64,000 nt of DNA from contig NZ_JANARS010000005.1 in assembly GCF_024199985.1 (NCBI RefSeq), positions 310,001 through 374,000 of the forward strand, read 5' to 3'. Below are positions 23,710-32,686 of the stretch, in pieces. Every line of letters starts with the position of its first letter. Position 1 is the stretch's first letter. Position numbers and translations under genes: made by a program. A model generated the notes under the pieces. It had not been told where the DNA came from. It worked only from the letters and a program-made list of their open reading frames with translations, and did no database searches. The DNA is from Nocardioides pinisoli (GTDB lineage Bacteria; Actinomycetota; Actinomycetes; Propionibacteriales; Nocardioidaceae).

Positions 23710-24816
23710 CTACCCACCCGTCGTCTCCAGCACGTCGTGCACCCGCACGGGCCGGCTGAATCCCTTGGGCCGGACGTCGCCGACCACGTCGGCGGCGACC
23801 TGCTCCTCGACCTGGGCCAGCACCCGGTCCGTGACCAGCACCTGCCACGGACCGGCGTCGGAGCACAGCCGGGCCGCGAGGTTGGTCACGCTGCCGATGG
23901 CCGCGTAGTCCGAGCGGCCGGGATAGCCGATCTGGCCGAGCGTCGCGAACCCCTGGGCCACGCCGACCCCCAGCGAGAGGTCGTGCCCCCTGCGCGCCCA
24001 GCCGGCGGCGAGGCGTCGTACGTCCTCGCGCACCGCCACCGCCATCGCGATCGCCGCGCCGGCCGGGTCGGGCACCGGGACGGGGTCGTTGAAGAAGACC
24101 ATCACGCCGTCGCCGGTGAACCGTTCGAGCGTCCCGCCGTGCTCCTCGATCCGTGCCCCCAGCGCCAGGTGGAACTCGCCGAGCACGTGCATGACCTCCT
24201 CCGGCTCGGAGGCCTCGGCGAAGGAGGTGAAGCCGCGGAAGTCGCAGAAGACGACGACGATCTCGCGGCGGTGGCTGGCCAGGAGTCCCTCGTCGTTGAC
24301 GACGACGTCGGCGAGCTGCGGTGACAGGAAGCGGCGCAACCGTCCCATGCGCTCGATCTCCTCGACCTGGGCGACCACCCGGGCCTCGAGCTCGCGGTTC
24401 CAGGCCGCGATCTCGTCGGCCTGACGACGCACGGTGTCGTGGTAGCCCTTGATCCGCGCGAGCGAGCGGACCCGGGCCAGCAGCTCGGACTGGTCGAAGG
24501 GCTTGGTGATGAAGTCGTCGGCGCCGGCCTCGAGTCCCTCGAGGCGCTGCGCGCCGCCGCCGGCGGTGATCATCACGACCGGGAGGAACTCCGTGCGCGG
24601 GTCCTGCCGGATCCGGCGGCACACCTCGCACCCGTCCATCCCGGGCATCTGCACGTCGAGCAGCACGACGTCGACGGGCGTCGCTGCGAGCAGGTCGAGG
24701 GCCTGCTGGCCGCTCGAGGCGGTGCGCACCTCGAAGCCACGCGGCGAGAGCACCGCGTCGAGGAGGCGCAGGTTGGCCGGCTGGTCGTCGACCGCGAGCA
24801 CGGTCCGTCCGGTCAC
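23710..24816 (-). CDS. Response regulator with class III nucleotidyl cyclase output domain
   Basis: 368 residues. REC domain 1-120 with phospho-acceptor Asp54 (LLDVQMPGMDG) and KPFDQSEL; coiled-coil linker about 125-170 (DEIAAWNRELEARVVAQVEE); class III adenylyl/guanylyl cyclase domain about 180-365 with metal Asp segments VVFCDFRGFTSFAE and RFTGDGVMVFFNDP and the transition-state stretch GSVTNLAARLC. Substrate choice (ATP or GTP) cannot be called. The GTG start overlaps the upstream REC gene stop by 4 nt. Phosphorylation by the hybrid kinase at the head of the operon would give a signal-controlled cyclic-nucleotide synthase. Confidence 0.92.
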   Translation of the reverse strand: MTGRTVLAVDDQPANLRLLDAVLSPRGFEVRTASSGQQALDLLAATPVDVVLLDVQMPGMDGCEVCRRIRQDPRTEFLPVVMITAGGGAQRLEGLEAGADDFITKPFDQSELLARVRSLARIKGYHDTVRRQADEIAAWNRELEARVVAQVEEIERMGRLRRFLSPQLADVVVNDEGLLASHRREIVVVFCDFRGFTSFAEASEPEEVMHVLGEFHLALGARIEEHGGTLERFTGDGVMVFFNDPVPVPDPAGAAIAMAVAVREDVRRLAAGWARRGHDLSLGVGVAQGFATLGQIGYPGRSDYAAIGSVTNLAARLCSDAGPWQVLVTDRVLAQVEEQVAADVVGDVRPKGFSRPVRVHDVLETTGG

Positions 24817-25190
24817 GGTGCACCCCTGGCGAGGAAGCGCTCCACCTGCCCGGGGAGCGACCGCGCACTGATCGGCTTCTCGAGGTAGCCGTCGAACCCC
24901 GTGCTGCGCGCGCGGTCGCGGTCCTCGGCCATCGCCAGGGCCGTCACGGCCACGACGGGCACGCCGTCGGGCAGGACGCCGTCGCGCAGGCGACGAAGCG
25001 TCTCGTGGCCGTCGATCCCGGGGAGCTGCAGGTCGAGCAGCACGAGGTCGGGTGGCTCGCTGACCGCCGACGCGACGCCCAGCTCGCCCGTGGCCGCCGC
25101 CGTCACGTCGTAGCCGGCGTGCTCGAGGACGTCGCGCACCAGCTTGAGGTTGAGCGCGTTGTCCTCGACCACCAGGACCTTGGGGCTCAC
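24813..25190 (-). CDS. Single-domain response regulator
   Basis: 125 residues, a lone receiver domain: acidic pair VVEDN at 8-12, phospho-acceptor Asp53 (VLLDLQLPGIDG), Thr83 (AVTAL) and Lys105 (YLEKPIS). With no output domain it probably acts as a shuttle or phosphate sink between the kinase and the cyclase regulator, in the manner of DivK/Spo0F. The GTG start overlaps the kinase stop (GTGA) and its own stop overlaps the cyclase gene start, so the three genes are tightly coupled. Confidence 0.94.
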   Translation of the reverse strand: MSPKVLVVEDNALNLKLVRDVLEHAGYDVTAAATGELGVASAVSEPPDLVLLDLQLPGIDGHETLRRLRDGVLPDGVPVVAVTALAMAEDRDRARSTGFDGYLEKPISARSLPGQVERFLARGAP

Positions 25191-27433
25191 GGGACACCAC
25201 CGCCCACCGCGTCGAGGTCCGAGCCGAGCCCGGGGACGCCCAGCGCCTCCAGGAGGTCCTCGCGCCGCACCGGCTTCAGCAGGTACGCCGACGCCCCGAG
25301 CCGCAGGCCGCGCTGCCGCTCGTCGACGATCGACACCACCACCACGGGGATGGACCGGGTGGCCGGGTCCGCCTTGAGCCGGGTCAGCACCTCCCAGCCG
25401 TCCATGCGCGGCAGCCGGATGTCCAGCACGACCGCCACCGGGCTCGCCGTGCGGGCGAGGGCGAGCGCCTCGAGGCCGTCGTGCGCGCGCAGGGCCTGCA
25501 CGGGGGTGGCCGAGAGGTAGGCGGTCATCAGGTCCAGCGAGGCGCGGTCGTCGTCGACGAGGAGGACGGTGCGCCCACCACCGCCGGCGTCCCCGTCCGC
25601 GGCCTCGACGCGCGGCAGCGGCACCCGGAGGCCGAAGGTGCTCCCGCCGGCGTCCGACTGGGGCTCGAGCCACAGGGTCCCCCCGAAGAGGGCGACGATG
25701 CGACGCGACAGGGTGAGCCCGAGGCCGGTGCCCTCCTCCTGGGGCGCGTTCCGACGGCCCTGCTGGAAGGACTCGAAGATGCGCTCCCGGTCCTCCGGCG
25801 GCACGCCGACGCCGGTGTCCGTCACCCGGATGAGCACGTCGCCCTCGTCGCGCTCGGCCCGGACGTCGACGCGCCCGCCGTCGTGGGTGAACTTCACCGC
25901 GTTGGACACCAGGTTGAGCACCACCTGCTTGAGCCGCAGCTCGTCCCCCCACACGATCCCGACGTCGTCCGCCACCTCCAGGCCGAGCTCGATGCGGTGG
26001 GCCGCGGCCCGCTCACGCACGAGGGACAGGACGTAGTCCAGGCAGGCCTGCACCGAGACCAGGCTCGGCTCGAGGACCATGCGTCCCGCCTCCACCTTGG
26101 AGAGGTCGAGGATCTCGTTGAGGAGCTCGAGGAGGTGCTTGCCCGACGCCCAGATGTCGCGGAGGTACTCCTCCTGGCGCTCGTTGAGGTCCCCGAACAG
26201 CCGGTCGAGGAGGACCTCCGAGAACCCGATGACCGCGTTGAGCGGGGTCCGGAGCTCGTGGGACATGCTCGCGAGGAACTCCGACTTGTGCCGGCTCGCC
26301 ACCTCGAGCTCGGCGCGCTTGGTGTCGAGCTCGCCGAAGAGGCGCGCGTTGACGATGGCGAGGCCCGACTGGTTGGCGAAGGTCTGCAGCAGCTCGGGGG
26401 TCTCGGCGTCGAAGCCCCCGCGCGAGCGGCGCCTGATGACCAGCGCGCCGACCAGCTGGTCGCGCCGGACCAGGGGCACGGCCAGCAGCGAGCGCCAGCC
26501 GTCGGCGTGGAGCACGTCGAGGTGCTCGTCGCGGGGCATCGCACCGAGGTCGGTGACCTGGAGGGTGGTGCGCTCGGCCGCCGAGCGACCGACCGCCGAG
26601 GTGGCCCGCGCGATGCGGAGCTCACGCAGCCGAGCGGTCAGCTCCTCGGTGCCACCGGCCGTGGCCCGCACCCGGAAGCAGTCCTCGGCGGTGTCGTACT
26701 CCATGATCGAGCCGCCGTCGGCGCCGGTGAGCCGTACGGCGCCGCTGACGATCTCGCCGAGGACCTCCTCCAGGTCCAGGCTCGAGCTCACCGCCTCACC
26801 GATCTCGCGCAGGACCTCGAGCTGGCTGACCTTGGTGGCCAGCTCCTGGCTGCGGGTCTCGAGCGCAGCGACGAGCTCGACCTGCCGCAGGACGATCGCC
26901 GCCTGGGAGGCGAAGGTGCTGAGCAGGTCCACCTCCCCCTCGTCGAAGGGACGCGCCTCGGTGCGCCAGACCGACAGGATGCCGATCACCTCGCCGTCGA
27001 GGATCATGGGCGCCGACATCAGCGTCCGATAGCCGGCGAGGTGCTGGAGATCGTGGCGACCGTAGTCGGGGTCCTCGAGCACGTCCTGGATCTGTTGGGT
27101 CCGCCGGTCCTGCGCCACGCGCCCCAGGAGGCTGTCGCGGGTCATGGCGACCGGGTGCTCCTCGACGTAGTGGACGAAGTCCGCGGAGACCTCCCCGGAG
27201 ACGCGGGACAACCGGAACTCGTCGCCCTCCACCAGGTAGAGCTGACCGGCCCGGGCCCGGCACATCCTGACGGCACGCTCGATGATGGTGTCGAGGATCT
27301 TCCCCGGCTCGGCACCCGCACGTCCGAGGGCCTCGAGGATCTCCCGCGTCGCGGACGCCTGCTCCTGGGCGTCGACCAGCCTGCGGTGCACGTGCGCACC
27401 GCTGCCGGTTCCCGTCGTCGGGCCTTCCTCCAT
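25187..27433 (-). CDS. Hybrid sensor histidine kinase with two GAF domains
   Basis: 748 residues, cytosolic (no membrane segment). GAF 1 at about 40-185, GAF 2 at about 208-365, HisKA with H-box SHELRTPLNAVIGF (phospho-His392), HATPase_c with N-box NAVKF (511-515), DTGVG (539-543) and GTGLGL (568-573), then a C-terminal REC domain with Asp671 (VVLDIRLPRMDG). The GAF domains imply a small-molecule or redox ligand. The start at ATG 27431-27433 follows AGGGACGG. It heads a five-gene operon: kinase, REC, REC-cyclase, ATP-grasp ligase, GGCT-fold protein. Confidence 0.95.
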   Translation of the reverse strand: MEEGPTTGTGSGAHVHRRLVDAQEQASATREILEALGRAGAEPGKILDTIIERAVRMCRARAGQLYLVEGDEFRLSRVSGEVSADFVHYVEEHPVAMTRDSLLGRVAQDRRTQQIQDVLEDPDYGRHDLQHLAGYRTLMSAPMILDGEVIGILSVWRTEARPFDEGEVDLLSTFASQAAIVLRQVELVAALETRSQELATKVSQLEVLREIGEAVSSSLDLEEVLGEIVSGAVRLTGADGGSIMEYDTAEDCFRVRATAGGTEELTARLRELRIARATSAVGRSAAERTTLQVTDLGAMPRDEHLDVLHADGWRSLLAVPLVRRDQLVGALVIRRRSRGGFDAETPELLQTFANQSGLAIVNARLFGELDTKRAELEVASRHKSEFLASMSHELRTPLNAVIGFSEVLLDRLFGDLNERQEEYLRDIWASGKHLLELLNEILDLSKVEAGRMVLEPSLVSVQACLDYVLSLVRERAAAHRIELGLEVADDVGIVWGDELRLKQVVLNLVSNAVKFTHDGGRVDVRAERDEGDVLIRVTDTGVGVPPEDRERIFESFQQGRRNAPQEEGTGLGLTLSRRIVALFGGTLWLEPQSDAGGSTFGLRVPLPRVEAADGDAGGGGRTVLLVDDDRASLDLMTAYLSATPVQALRAHDGLEALALARTASPVAVVLDIRLPRMDGWEVLTRLKADPATRSIPVVVVSIVDERQRGLRLGASAYLLKPVRREDLLEALGVPGLGSDLDAVGGGVP

Positions 27434-27496
27434 GGCACCGTCCCTGCAGCCCCCCCGCGCTTTCGAGTGTGCTCCCGCCGTCGTGGGCCAGCAAGC

Positions 27497-27508
27497 CCCC
27501 AATTGGGG
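27497..27508. promoter_or_regulatory. Palindrome upstream of the kinase operon
   Basis: CCCCAATTGGGG, a perfect 12-bp dyad 63 nt upstream of the kinase ATG and 27 nt past the P450 stop. It could be an operator of the signalling operon or the end of the P450 transcript. Confidence 0.35.
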
Positions 27509-27535
27509 ATGGCGCGTAGGGCTCTTGGGCCGGGG

Positions 27536-28843
27536 CTAGGGCCGCAACGTGGCGGGGAGCGTCTCGAAGCCGCGCAGGATGCGGGTCTCGCGGCGCCGGG
27601 CGCCGGGCTCGAGCCGCAGGTCGGGGAAGCGCTCCCAGATGGCACACAGCCCGACCTCGCCCTCCATCCGCGCGAGCTGGGCACCGAGGCAGTGGTGACG
27701 GCCGGCTGAGAAGGAGATGTGCTCGCGCGCGTTGGCGCGGGCGACGTCGAAGCGCAGCGGGTCGGGGAACACGTCGGGGTCGCGGTTGGCCCCGCCGAGG
27801 ATCGCGGTGACCATGGATCCGCCACGCACGTCTCGCCCCGCGACCTGGGTGTCACGCACGGCCATGCGCGCGGTGAGCAGCACGGGCGGGTCGAGGCGCA
27901 GCGCCTCCTCGACGACGTTGGGCCACAGGGACGGGTCGGCCGCGAGCCGCGCCCGCTCGGCGGGGTGGTCGTGGAGCAGGGCGATGCCGTTGCCGAGCAG
28001 GTTGACGGTCGTCTCGAAGCCGGCCGCCAGGACCAGCCCGGCCGTCGCCTTGAGCTCGGTCTCGTCGAGCCCACGGCCCTCCTCGCGGACGGCGACGAGC
28101 TGGCTGAGCAGGTCGTCGCCGGGCGTGCGGCGCAGCGTCTCGAGGTGCCCACCCAGCCAGGCGTCGAACTGCGCCAGTGCCCGCGAGACGGACCGGTAGA
28201 GCCGGAACCCCAGCCCGAGGTCGAGGCTCGGTGCCGCGGCCGAGCCGAAGGCGAGCACCTGGCCCCGGTCCCGCTCGGGCACGCCGAGGATCTCGGCGAT
28301 GACGGTGACGGGCAGCACGGAGCAGTAGGTCTCGACGAGGTCGACGGGCCCCGACGCCCGCCGCTCGAGCTGGTCGAGGAGGTCGGCGGCGATCTCCTCG
28401 GTGCGCTCGCGCAGCCGCTCCACGGCCCGCATCGTGAAGACGCGGGTCACGAGCTTCCGGTAGCGCGTGTGGTCGGGCGGCTCGGTCACCAGCAGCGACG
28501 GCGGCTCGACGGGGTGGAGCGTGGTGGGGGCGGCCCAGCGCGAGACCCGACCCAGCGGCCCCTGGGCCGTTGGCAGCCCCGTGCGGAAGTCGTCGCTGGT
28601 GAGCACGTGCCGCACGGCGGCATGGCTCGTCGTGACGTAGCCGATGCGGGAGCGGTAGACCGGGCCGCGCGAGCGGATCTCCTCGACCAGGTCGAAGACC
28701 TCGTCGGTGCCGGTCGCCCCGAGCCGGATCAGCCGGGCCTGGAGGTCACCCTTGGCAGCAGCGCGCCGCAGGAACAGCGTGGGCAGGCCGTGGGCGACGC
28801 CCCAGTGGACGCCCGAGCGGAGCTCAGTGGCGGGCGACGACAT
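27536..28843 (-). CDS. Cytochrome P450
   Basis: 435 residues, soluble bacterial P450. The heme-binding loop is FSAGRHHCLGAQLARME with the proximal Cys; the I-helix oxygen-binding segment is LVLAAGFETTVN (Glu-Thr pair); the K-helix ExxR is EEALRLDPPV. Substrate unknown. No ferredoxin or reductase gene adjoins it, so electrons must come from elsewhere. The start at ATG 28841-28843 is fixed by TACCCT 6 nt upstream (leaderless). A longer reading to 29638 is rejected. The next gene diverges after a 33-bp gap. Confidence 0.95.
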   Translation of the reverse strand: MSSPATELRSGVHWGVAHGLPTLFLRRAAAKGDLQARLIRLGATGTDEVFDLVEEIRSRGPVYRSRIGYVTTSHAAVRHVLTSDDFRTGLPTAQGPLGRVSRWAAPTTLHPVEPPSLLVTEPPDHTRYRKLVTRVFTMRAVERLRERTEEIAADLLDQLERRASGPVDLVETYCSVLPVTVIAEILGVPERDRGQVLAFGSAAAPSLDLGLGFRLYRSVSRALAQFDAWLGGHLETLRRTPGDDLLSQLVAVREEGRGLDETELKATAGLVLAAGFETTVNLLGNGIALLHDHPAERARLAADPSLWPNVVEEALRLDPPVLLTARMAVRDTQVAGRDVRGGSMVTAILGGANRDPDVFPDPLRFDVARANAREHISFSAGRHHCLGAQLARMEGEVGLCAIWERFPDLRLEPGARRRETRILRGFETLPATLRP

Positions 28844-28849
28844 GACCCG

Positions 28850-28855
28850 AGGGTA
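28850..28855 (-). promoter_or_regulatory. Leaderless -10 of the P450 gene
   Basis: TACCCT on the minus strand, 6 nt before ATG 28843; only 8 bp from the -10 of the divergent gene. Confidence 0.5.
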
Positions 28856-28863
28856 GTGCTGCC

Positions 28864-28869
28864 TAGGCT
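28864..28869 (+). promoter_or_regulatory. Leaderless -10 of the DUF3054 gene
   Basis: TAGGCT, 7 nt before ATG 28877. Confidence 0.5.
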
Positions 28870-28876
28870 GACCGGC

Positions 28877-29215
28877 ATGTGGCTCGTGGTCGACCTCCTG
28901 CTCGTCGCCGTCTTCGCGGTGATCGGGCGGCTCAGCCACTACGACTCCCTCACCGCTGCCGGCTGGTGGACGACCGCCTGGCCCTTCCTCGCCGGCACCG
29001 TGGTCGCATGGGCGGCGTTGGCCGTCGCGAGGCGACCGCCGGCCGCGGTCACCTCCGGCGTGGTCGTGTGGGTCGGGGCGCTCGTCGGGGGCATGGTGCT
29101 GCGGCAGGCGAGCGGGCAGGGCACCGCGACCGCGTTCGTCGTGGTGGCCACGCTCGTCCTGGGCGCGCTCCTGGTCCTGCCCAGGCTCGGTGCGAGGTTC
29201 GGTGCCCGTGGCTGA
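28877..29215 (+). CDS. DUF3054 membrane protein
   Basis: 112 residues, four hydrophobic segments. The N-terminus MWLVVDLLLVAVFAVIGRLS, the internal TAWPFLAGTVVAWAA and the final QGTATAFVVVATLVLGALL match the DUF3054 family of small actinobacterial membrane proteins, function unknown. Its 3' end overlaps the start of the MFS transporter gene, so they are probably co-transcribed. Leaderless start. Confidence 0.85.
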   Translation: MWLVVDLLLVAVFAVIGRLSHYDSLTAAGWWTTAWPFLAGTVVAWAALAVARRPPAAVTSGVVVWVGALVGGMVLRQASGQGTATAFVVVATLVLGALLVLPRLGARFGARG

Positions 29216-30425
29216 CGCCGCCGCCCGCACGCGCGACGCCGTACGCTCCACCGGCCTCGCGTTCGGCGTCCTCCTCGCCGCCGTGGTGCTCGTCTCGGTC
29301 AACCTGCGACCGGGCGCGTCGTCGGTCGGACCGGTGCTCGAGGAGCTGCGGACCGGGCTCGGCATGAGTGCCGCGGTCGCCGGGGCGATGACCGGCCTGC
29401 CCGGACTGGTCTTCGGCCTCGTCGGTGCCGTCTCGGTGGCCTTCGCGCGCAGGGTCGGGATGACCGCCGGCATCACGATCGGCCTCGCCCTGGCCGCCCT
29501 CGGCCTGCTCCTGCGCGTCACGACGGACGACGTCCCGGTCTTCCTGCTGCTCACCGTCGTCGGACTGGCCGGGATGGCCGTCGGCAACGTCCTGGTGCCG
29601 GCGTGGATCAAGGCCCACGGGCACGCCGTCGCCCTCATGACCGTCTACGGCACCGGACTCGTCGTCGGTGCCACCCTCAGCTCGGTGGCGACGGCCCCGG
29701 TCAGCGAGGCGGCCGGTTCGTGGCGCGCCGGCCTCGGCATGTGGGGACTCCTCGCGGCGATCGCGCTGCCGCTGTGGGCCTGGCTCACCGTGCACGAGCG
29801 CCGCTCCCCCGCCGAGCACCAGGTCAGCGGGGACGCGGCCCCCAGCGGTCGCATCGTGCACTCACCGACCGCCGTGGCGCTGACGGTCCTCTTCGGCGTG
29901 CAGTCGATGCACGCCTACGTGCAGTTCGGCTGGCTGCCGCAGGTCTACCGCGACGCCGGCATCTCCGCCTCGCACGCCGGCGCCCTCCAGGCGCTGCTGT
30001 CGAGCGTCGGCATCGCCGGCGCCCTGGTCCTGCCGACGATCATCGAGCGCGGTCGGGGCCTGCGCGTGATGGCAGTGTCCTTCGGCGTCCTGCTCGCCCT
30101 CGGCTACAGCGGGCTGGTCGTCGCGCCGGCCACGGTCCCCTGGCTGTGGGCGCTGATGCTCGGCTACTCCGGGCTCGCCTTCCCGACCGCGATCGCGCTC
30201 ATCGCCGCCCGCACCCGGCACCCATCGGTGACCGCGCAGCTCTCCGGCTTCGTGCAGCCGGTCGGCTACGCGCTCGCCGCCATCGGGCCCTTCCTCGTGG
30301 GCCTCGTCCACGAGGCCACCGGCGGCTGGACGCTGATCCTGGTCCTGCTCGCCCTCACCTCCGTGCCGCTGACCCTCGCGGGCGTGCGCGTGGCGCGGCC
30401 GACGTACGTCGACGACGAGATCTGA
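29202..30425 (+). CDS. MFS transporter of the CynX/NimT type
   Basis: 407 residues with twelve predicted membrane helices. SVNLRPGASSVGPVLEEL in helix 1-2 and GLPGLVFGLVGAVSVAFARR are hallmarks of the CynX/NimT MFS group (cyanate transporter CynX and 2-nitroimidazole transporter relatives); the substrate of this member is unknown. I start it at GTG 29202, with GAGG 5 nt upstream; GTG 29208 is an alternative. It overlaps the DUF3054 gene by 14 nt. Confidence 0.87.
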   Translation: MPVADAAARTRDAVRSTGLAFGVLLAAVVLVSVNLRPGASSVGPVLEELRTGLGMSAAVAGAMTGLPGLVFGLVGAVSVAFARRVGMTAGITIGLALAALGLLLRVTTDDVPVFLLLTVVGLAGMAVGNVLVPAWIKAHGHAVALMTVYGTGLVVGATLSSVATAPVSEAAGSWRAGLGMWGLLAAIALPLWAWLTVHERRSPAEHQVSGDAAPSGRIVHSPTAVALTVLFGVQSMHAYVQFGWLPQVYRDAGISASHAGALQALLSSVGIAGALVLPTIIERGRGLRVMAVSFGVLLALGYSGLVVAPATVPWLWALMLGYSGLAFPTAIALIAARTRHPSVTAQLSGFVQPVGYALAAIGPFLVGLVHEATGGWTLILVLLALTSVPLTLAGVRVARPTYVDDEI

Positions 30426-30448
30426 CCCGCACTCGGCGCCGCCTCTGT

Positions 30449-30454
30449 CAGGAT
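30449..30454 (+). promoter_or_regulatory. Leaderless -10 of psuK
   Basis: CAGGAT, 6 nt before GTG 30461; weaker than the TANNNT examples. Confidence 0.35.
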
Positions 30455-30460
30455 CTGCGC

Positions 30461-31366
30461 GTGAGGCAGTGGGTGGTGGTCGTCGGCGGGACCAACATGG
30501 ACGTGGTCGCCCGCACGTCCGCGCCGCTCGTCCCCGCGTCCAGCAACCCCGGCCGCACGCGGATCTCCCCCGGCGGCGTCGGCCGCAACGTCGCCGCCTG
30601 CCTCGGCCTGCTCGGCGCACCGGTGCGGCTGGTGTCGGCCGTGGGCGACGACGCCTTCGGCGAGGAGGCGCTGCGGGTGACGGCCGCGTGCGGCGCCGAC
30701 GTGTCGGCCGTACGCCGCGCACCCGGCGCGACCGGCACCTACACCGCCGTGCTCGACGACCGCGGCGAGCTCGTGGCCGCCGTGTCCGACATGGCGGTCG
30801 TCGACGAGCTGCGGCTCGAGACCGTCCACCTGACCGACGCGGCGCTGGTCGTGCTCGACGGCAACCTCGCCCGCGACCAGGCGGTCCGGGTCGTCGGCGC
30901 CGCGGCCGAGGCGGGGGTGCCGCTCGCCTTCGAGCCGGTCTCGGTGGCGAAGGCCGACCGGCTCGCCGACCTCGTGCACGACCTCTTCCTCGTCACGCCC
31001 AACTCCGACGAGCTGGCCGCCATCACCGGTCGGGGACCCGCCGAGTGGCGCGCCTCGGTCGACGACCTGCACGGGCGCGGGGTCGACCACGTCTGGGTGC
31101 GGCTCGGCGCCGACGGATCCTGGATGTGCAGCCGCGATGGGGAGCCGGTCCACCTGGCGACGGTCCCCGCCGAGGTCGTCGACGTCACCGGTGCCGGCGA
31201 CGCGATGCTGGCCGCCTGGGTGGCTGCCTGGCTGCGCGGCGCCAGCCCGGTCGAGGCCGCCCGCGAGGGCCACCGCGCCGCGGCCGCCACCGTCGCCAGT
31301 CCGCACACCGTCCGGCCCGACCTGGCCGCCGCCATCGAGCAGCTCCCGTCCGAGAAGGGGTCCTGA
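30461..31366 (+). CDS. psuK: Pseudouridine kinase (PfkB family)
   Basis: 301-residue ribokinase-like sugar kinase. The glycine-rich segment SPGGVGRNVAACLGLLG near residue 40 and the PfkB signature with the catalytic Asp, DVTGAGDAMLAAWVAAWL, are clear. Adjacency to psuG (1-nt gap) identifies it as the kinase that phosphorylates pseudouridine at the 5' position. Start at GTG 30461. Nucleobase/nucleoside uptake by the preceding MFS transporter is possible but unsupported. Confidence 0.9.
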   Translation: MRQWVVVVGGTNMDVVARTSAPLVPASSNPGRTRISPGGVGRNVAACLGLLGAPVRLVSAVGDDAFGEEALRVTAACGADVSAVRRAPGATGTYTAVLDDRGELVAAVSDMAVVDELRLETVHLTDAALVVLDGNLARDQAVRVVGAAAEAGVPLAFEPVSVAKADRLADLVHDLFLVTPNSDELAAITGRGPAEWRASVDDLHGRGVDHVWVRLGADGSWMCSRDGEPVHLATVPAEVVDVTGAGDAMLAAWVAAWLRGASPVEAAREGHRAAAATVASPHTVRPDLAAAIEQLPSEKGS

Positions 31367-31367
31367 C

Positions 31368-32270
<903 letters not shown>

Positions 32271-32277
32271 GCCCCTC

Positions 32278-32297
32278 GTCGGCACCAACACGCCGAC
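32278..32297 (+). terminator. Possible psuG terminator hairpin
   Basis: GTCGGC-ACCAACAC-GCCGAC directly after the psuG stop. Its 3' end touches the first NrdR-box-like site. No U-tract. Confidence 0.4.
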
Positions 32298-32309
32298 ACA
32301 AGATGTGGT
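32296..32309. promoter_or_regulatory. NrdR-box-like site 1
   Basis: ACACAAGATGTGGT, close to the ACACNANATNTTGTGT-like dyads bound by the ribonucleotide-reductase repressor NrdR. Its centre is about 33 bp (three helical turns) from the second site, a typical paired arrangement. No nrdR gene is in the window. Confidence 0.5.
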
Positions 32310-32329
32310 CCCCCACTTCTTCCGCGCCC

Positions 32330-32342
32330 CCACATATGGTGG
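32330..32342. promoter_or_regulatory. NrdR-box-like site 2, overlapping the -10
   Basis: CCACATATGGTGG; dyad arms CCAC and GTGG around ATATG. It contains TATGGT (32335-32340), a plausible -10 for the nrd transcript, so repressor binding would block initiation. Confidence 0.5.
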
Positions 32343-32344
32343 TC

Positions 32345-32545
32345 GACGCAGCTGGTTCGCCGCGCCAACCCGGGCGCGTCGAGGCAAGAGGGAACCCGGT
32401 GTGACTCCGGGACTGCCCCGCAGCGGTGAGTGGGAACGACAGCCGTCACCAAGCACTGGACCGAGAGGTCTGGGAAGCGACGGCCAGTAGGGGTCGAGCG
32501 GAGAGATCCGTGAGGCGCGCCCGCGAGTCCGAAGACCTGCCAGCG
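32345..32545 (+). promoter_or_regulatory. Cobalamin (AdoCbl) riboswitch controlling nrdAB
   Basis: Conserved cobalamin-riboswitch blocks in order: GAGGCAAGAGGGAACCCGGT (about 32381-32400), GACTCCGGGACTGCCCCGCA with GCGGTGAG (32403-32430), and the B12 box GAGTCCGAAGACCTGCC (32525-32541). Boundaries are approximate. Class Ia nrd genes under a B12 riboswitch are known in Streptomyces, where the cobalamin-dependent class II enzyme replaces them when B12 is present; the same logic is likely here. Confidence 0.93.
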
Positions 32546-32569
32546 CACCGCACCCGACCGGGTGCGGTG
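32546..32569 (+). terminator. Expression-platform hairpin of the B12 riboswitch
   Basis: CACCGCACCC-GACC-GGGTGCGGTG, a perfect 10-bp stem directly after the B12 box and about 120 nt before the nrdA start. It may act as intrinsic terminator or as part of the switch; the ribosome-binding site (GAGGAG) is too far away to be sequestered directly by it. Confidence 0.5.
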
Positions 32570-32686
32570 GTCCGAGGCCTCGTGGGAAGGCCGGTGGGCT
32601 CCTACGACGTCGCGCCAGCGCGCCCGTCGTACCCCTCCCCTCCCCGCGCGACCCGGACCTCACGTCCGTCTCGCGAGGAGAGAGAA

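Noticed and set aside
28844..29638. N-terminal extension of the P450 frame
   Set aside because: Low-complexity reading opposite the DUF3054 and MFS genes; the leaderless -10 fixes the start at 28843.
32426..32686. Extended nrdA start near 32426
   Set aside because: The extension is translated cobalamin riboswitch; the GTG at 32687 has a strong ribosome-binding site and the ATP-cone begins there.
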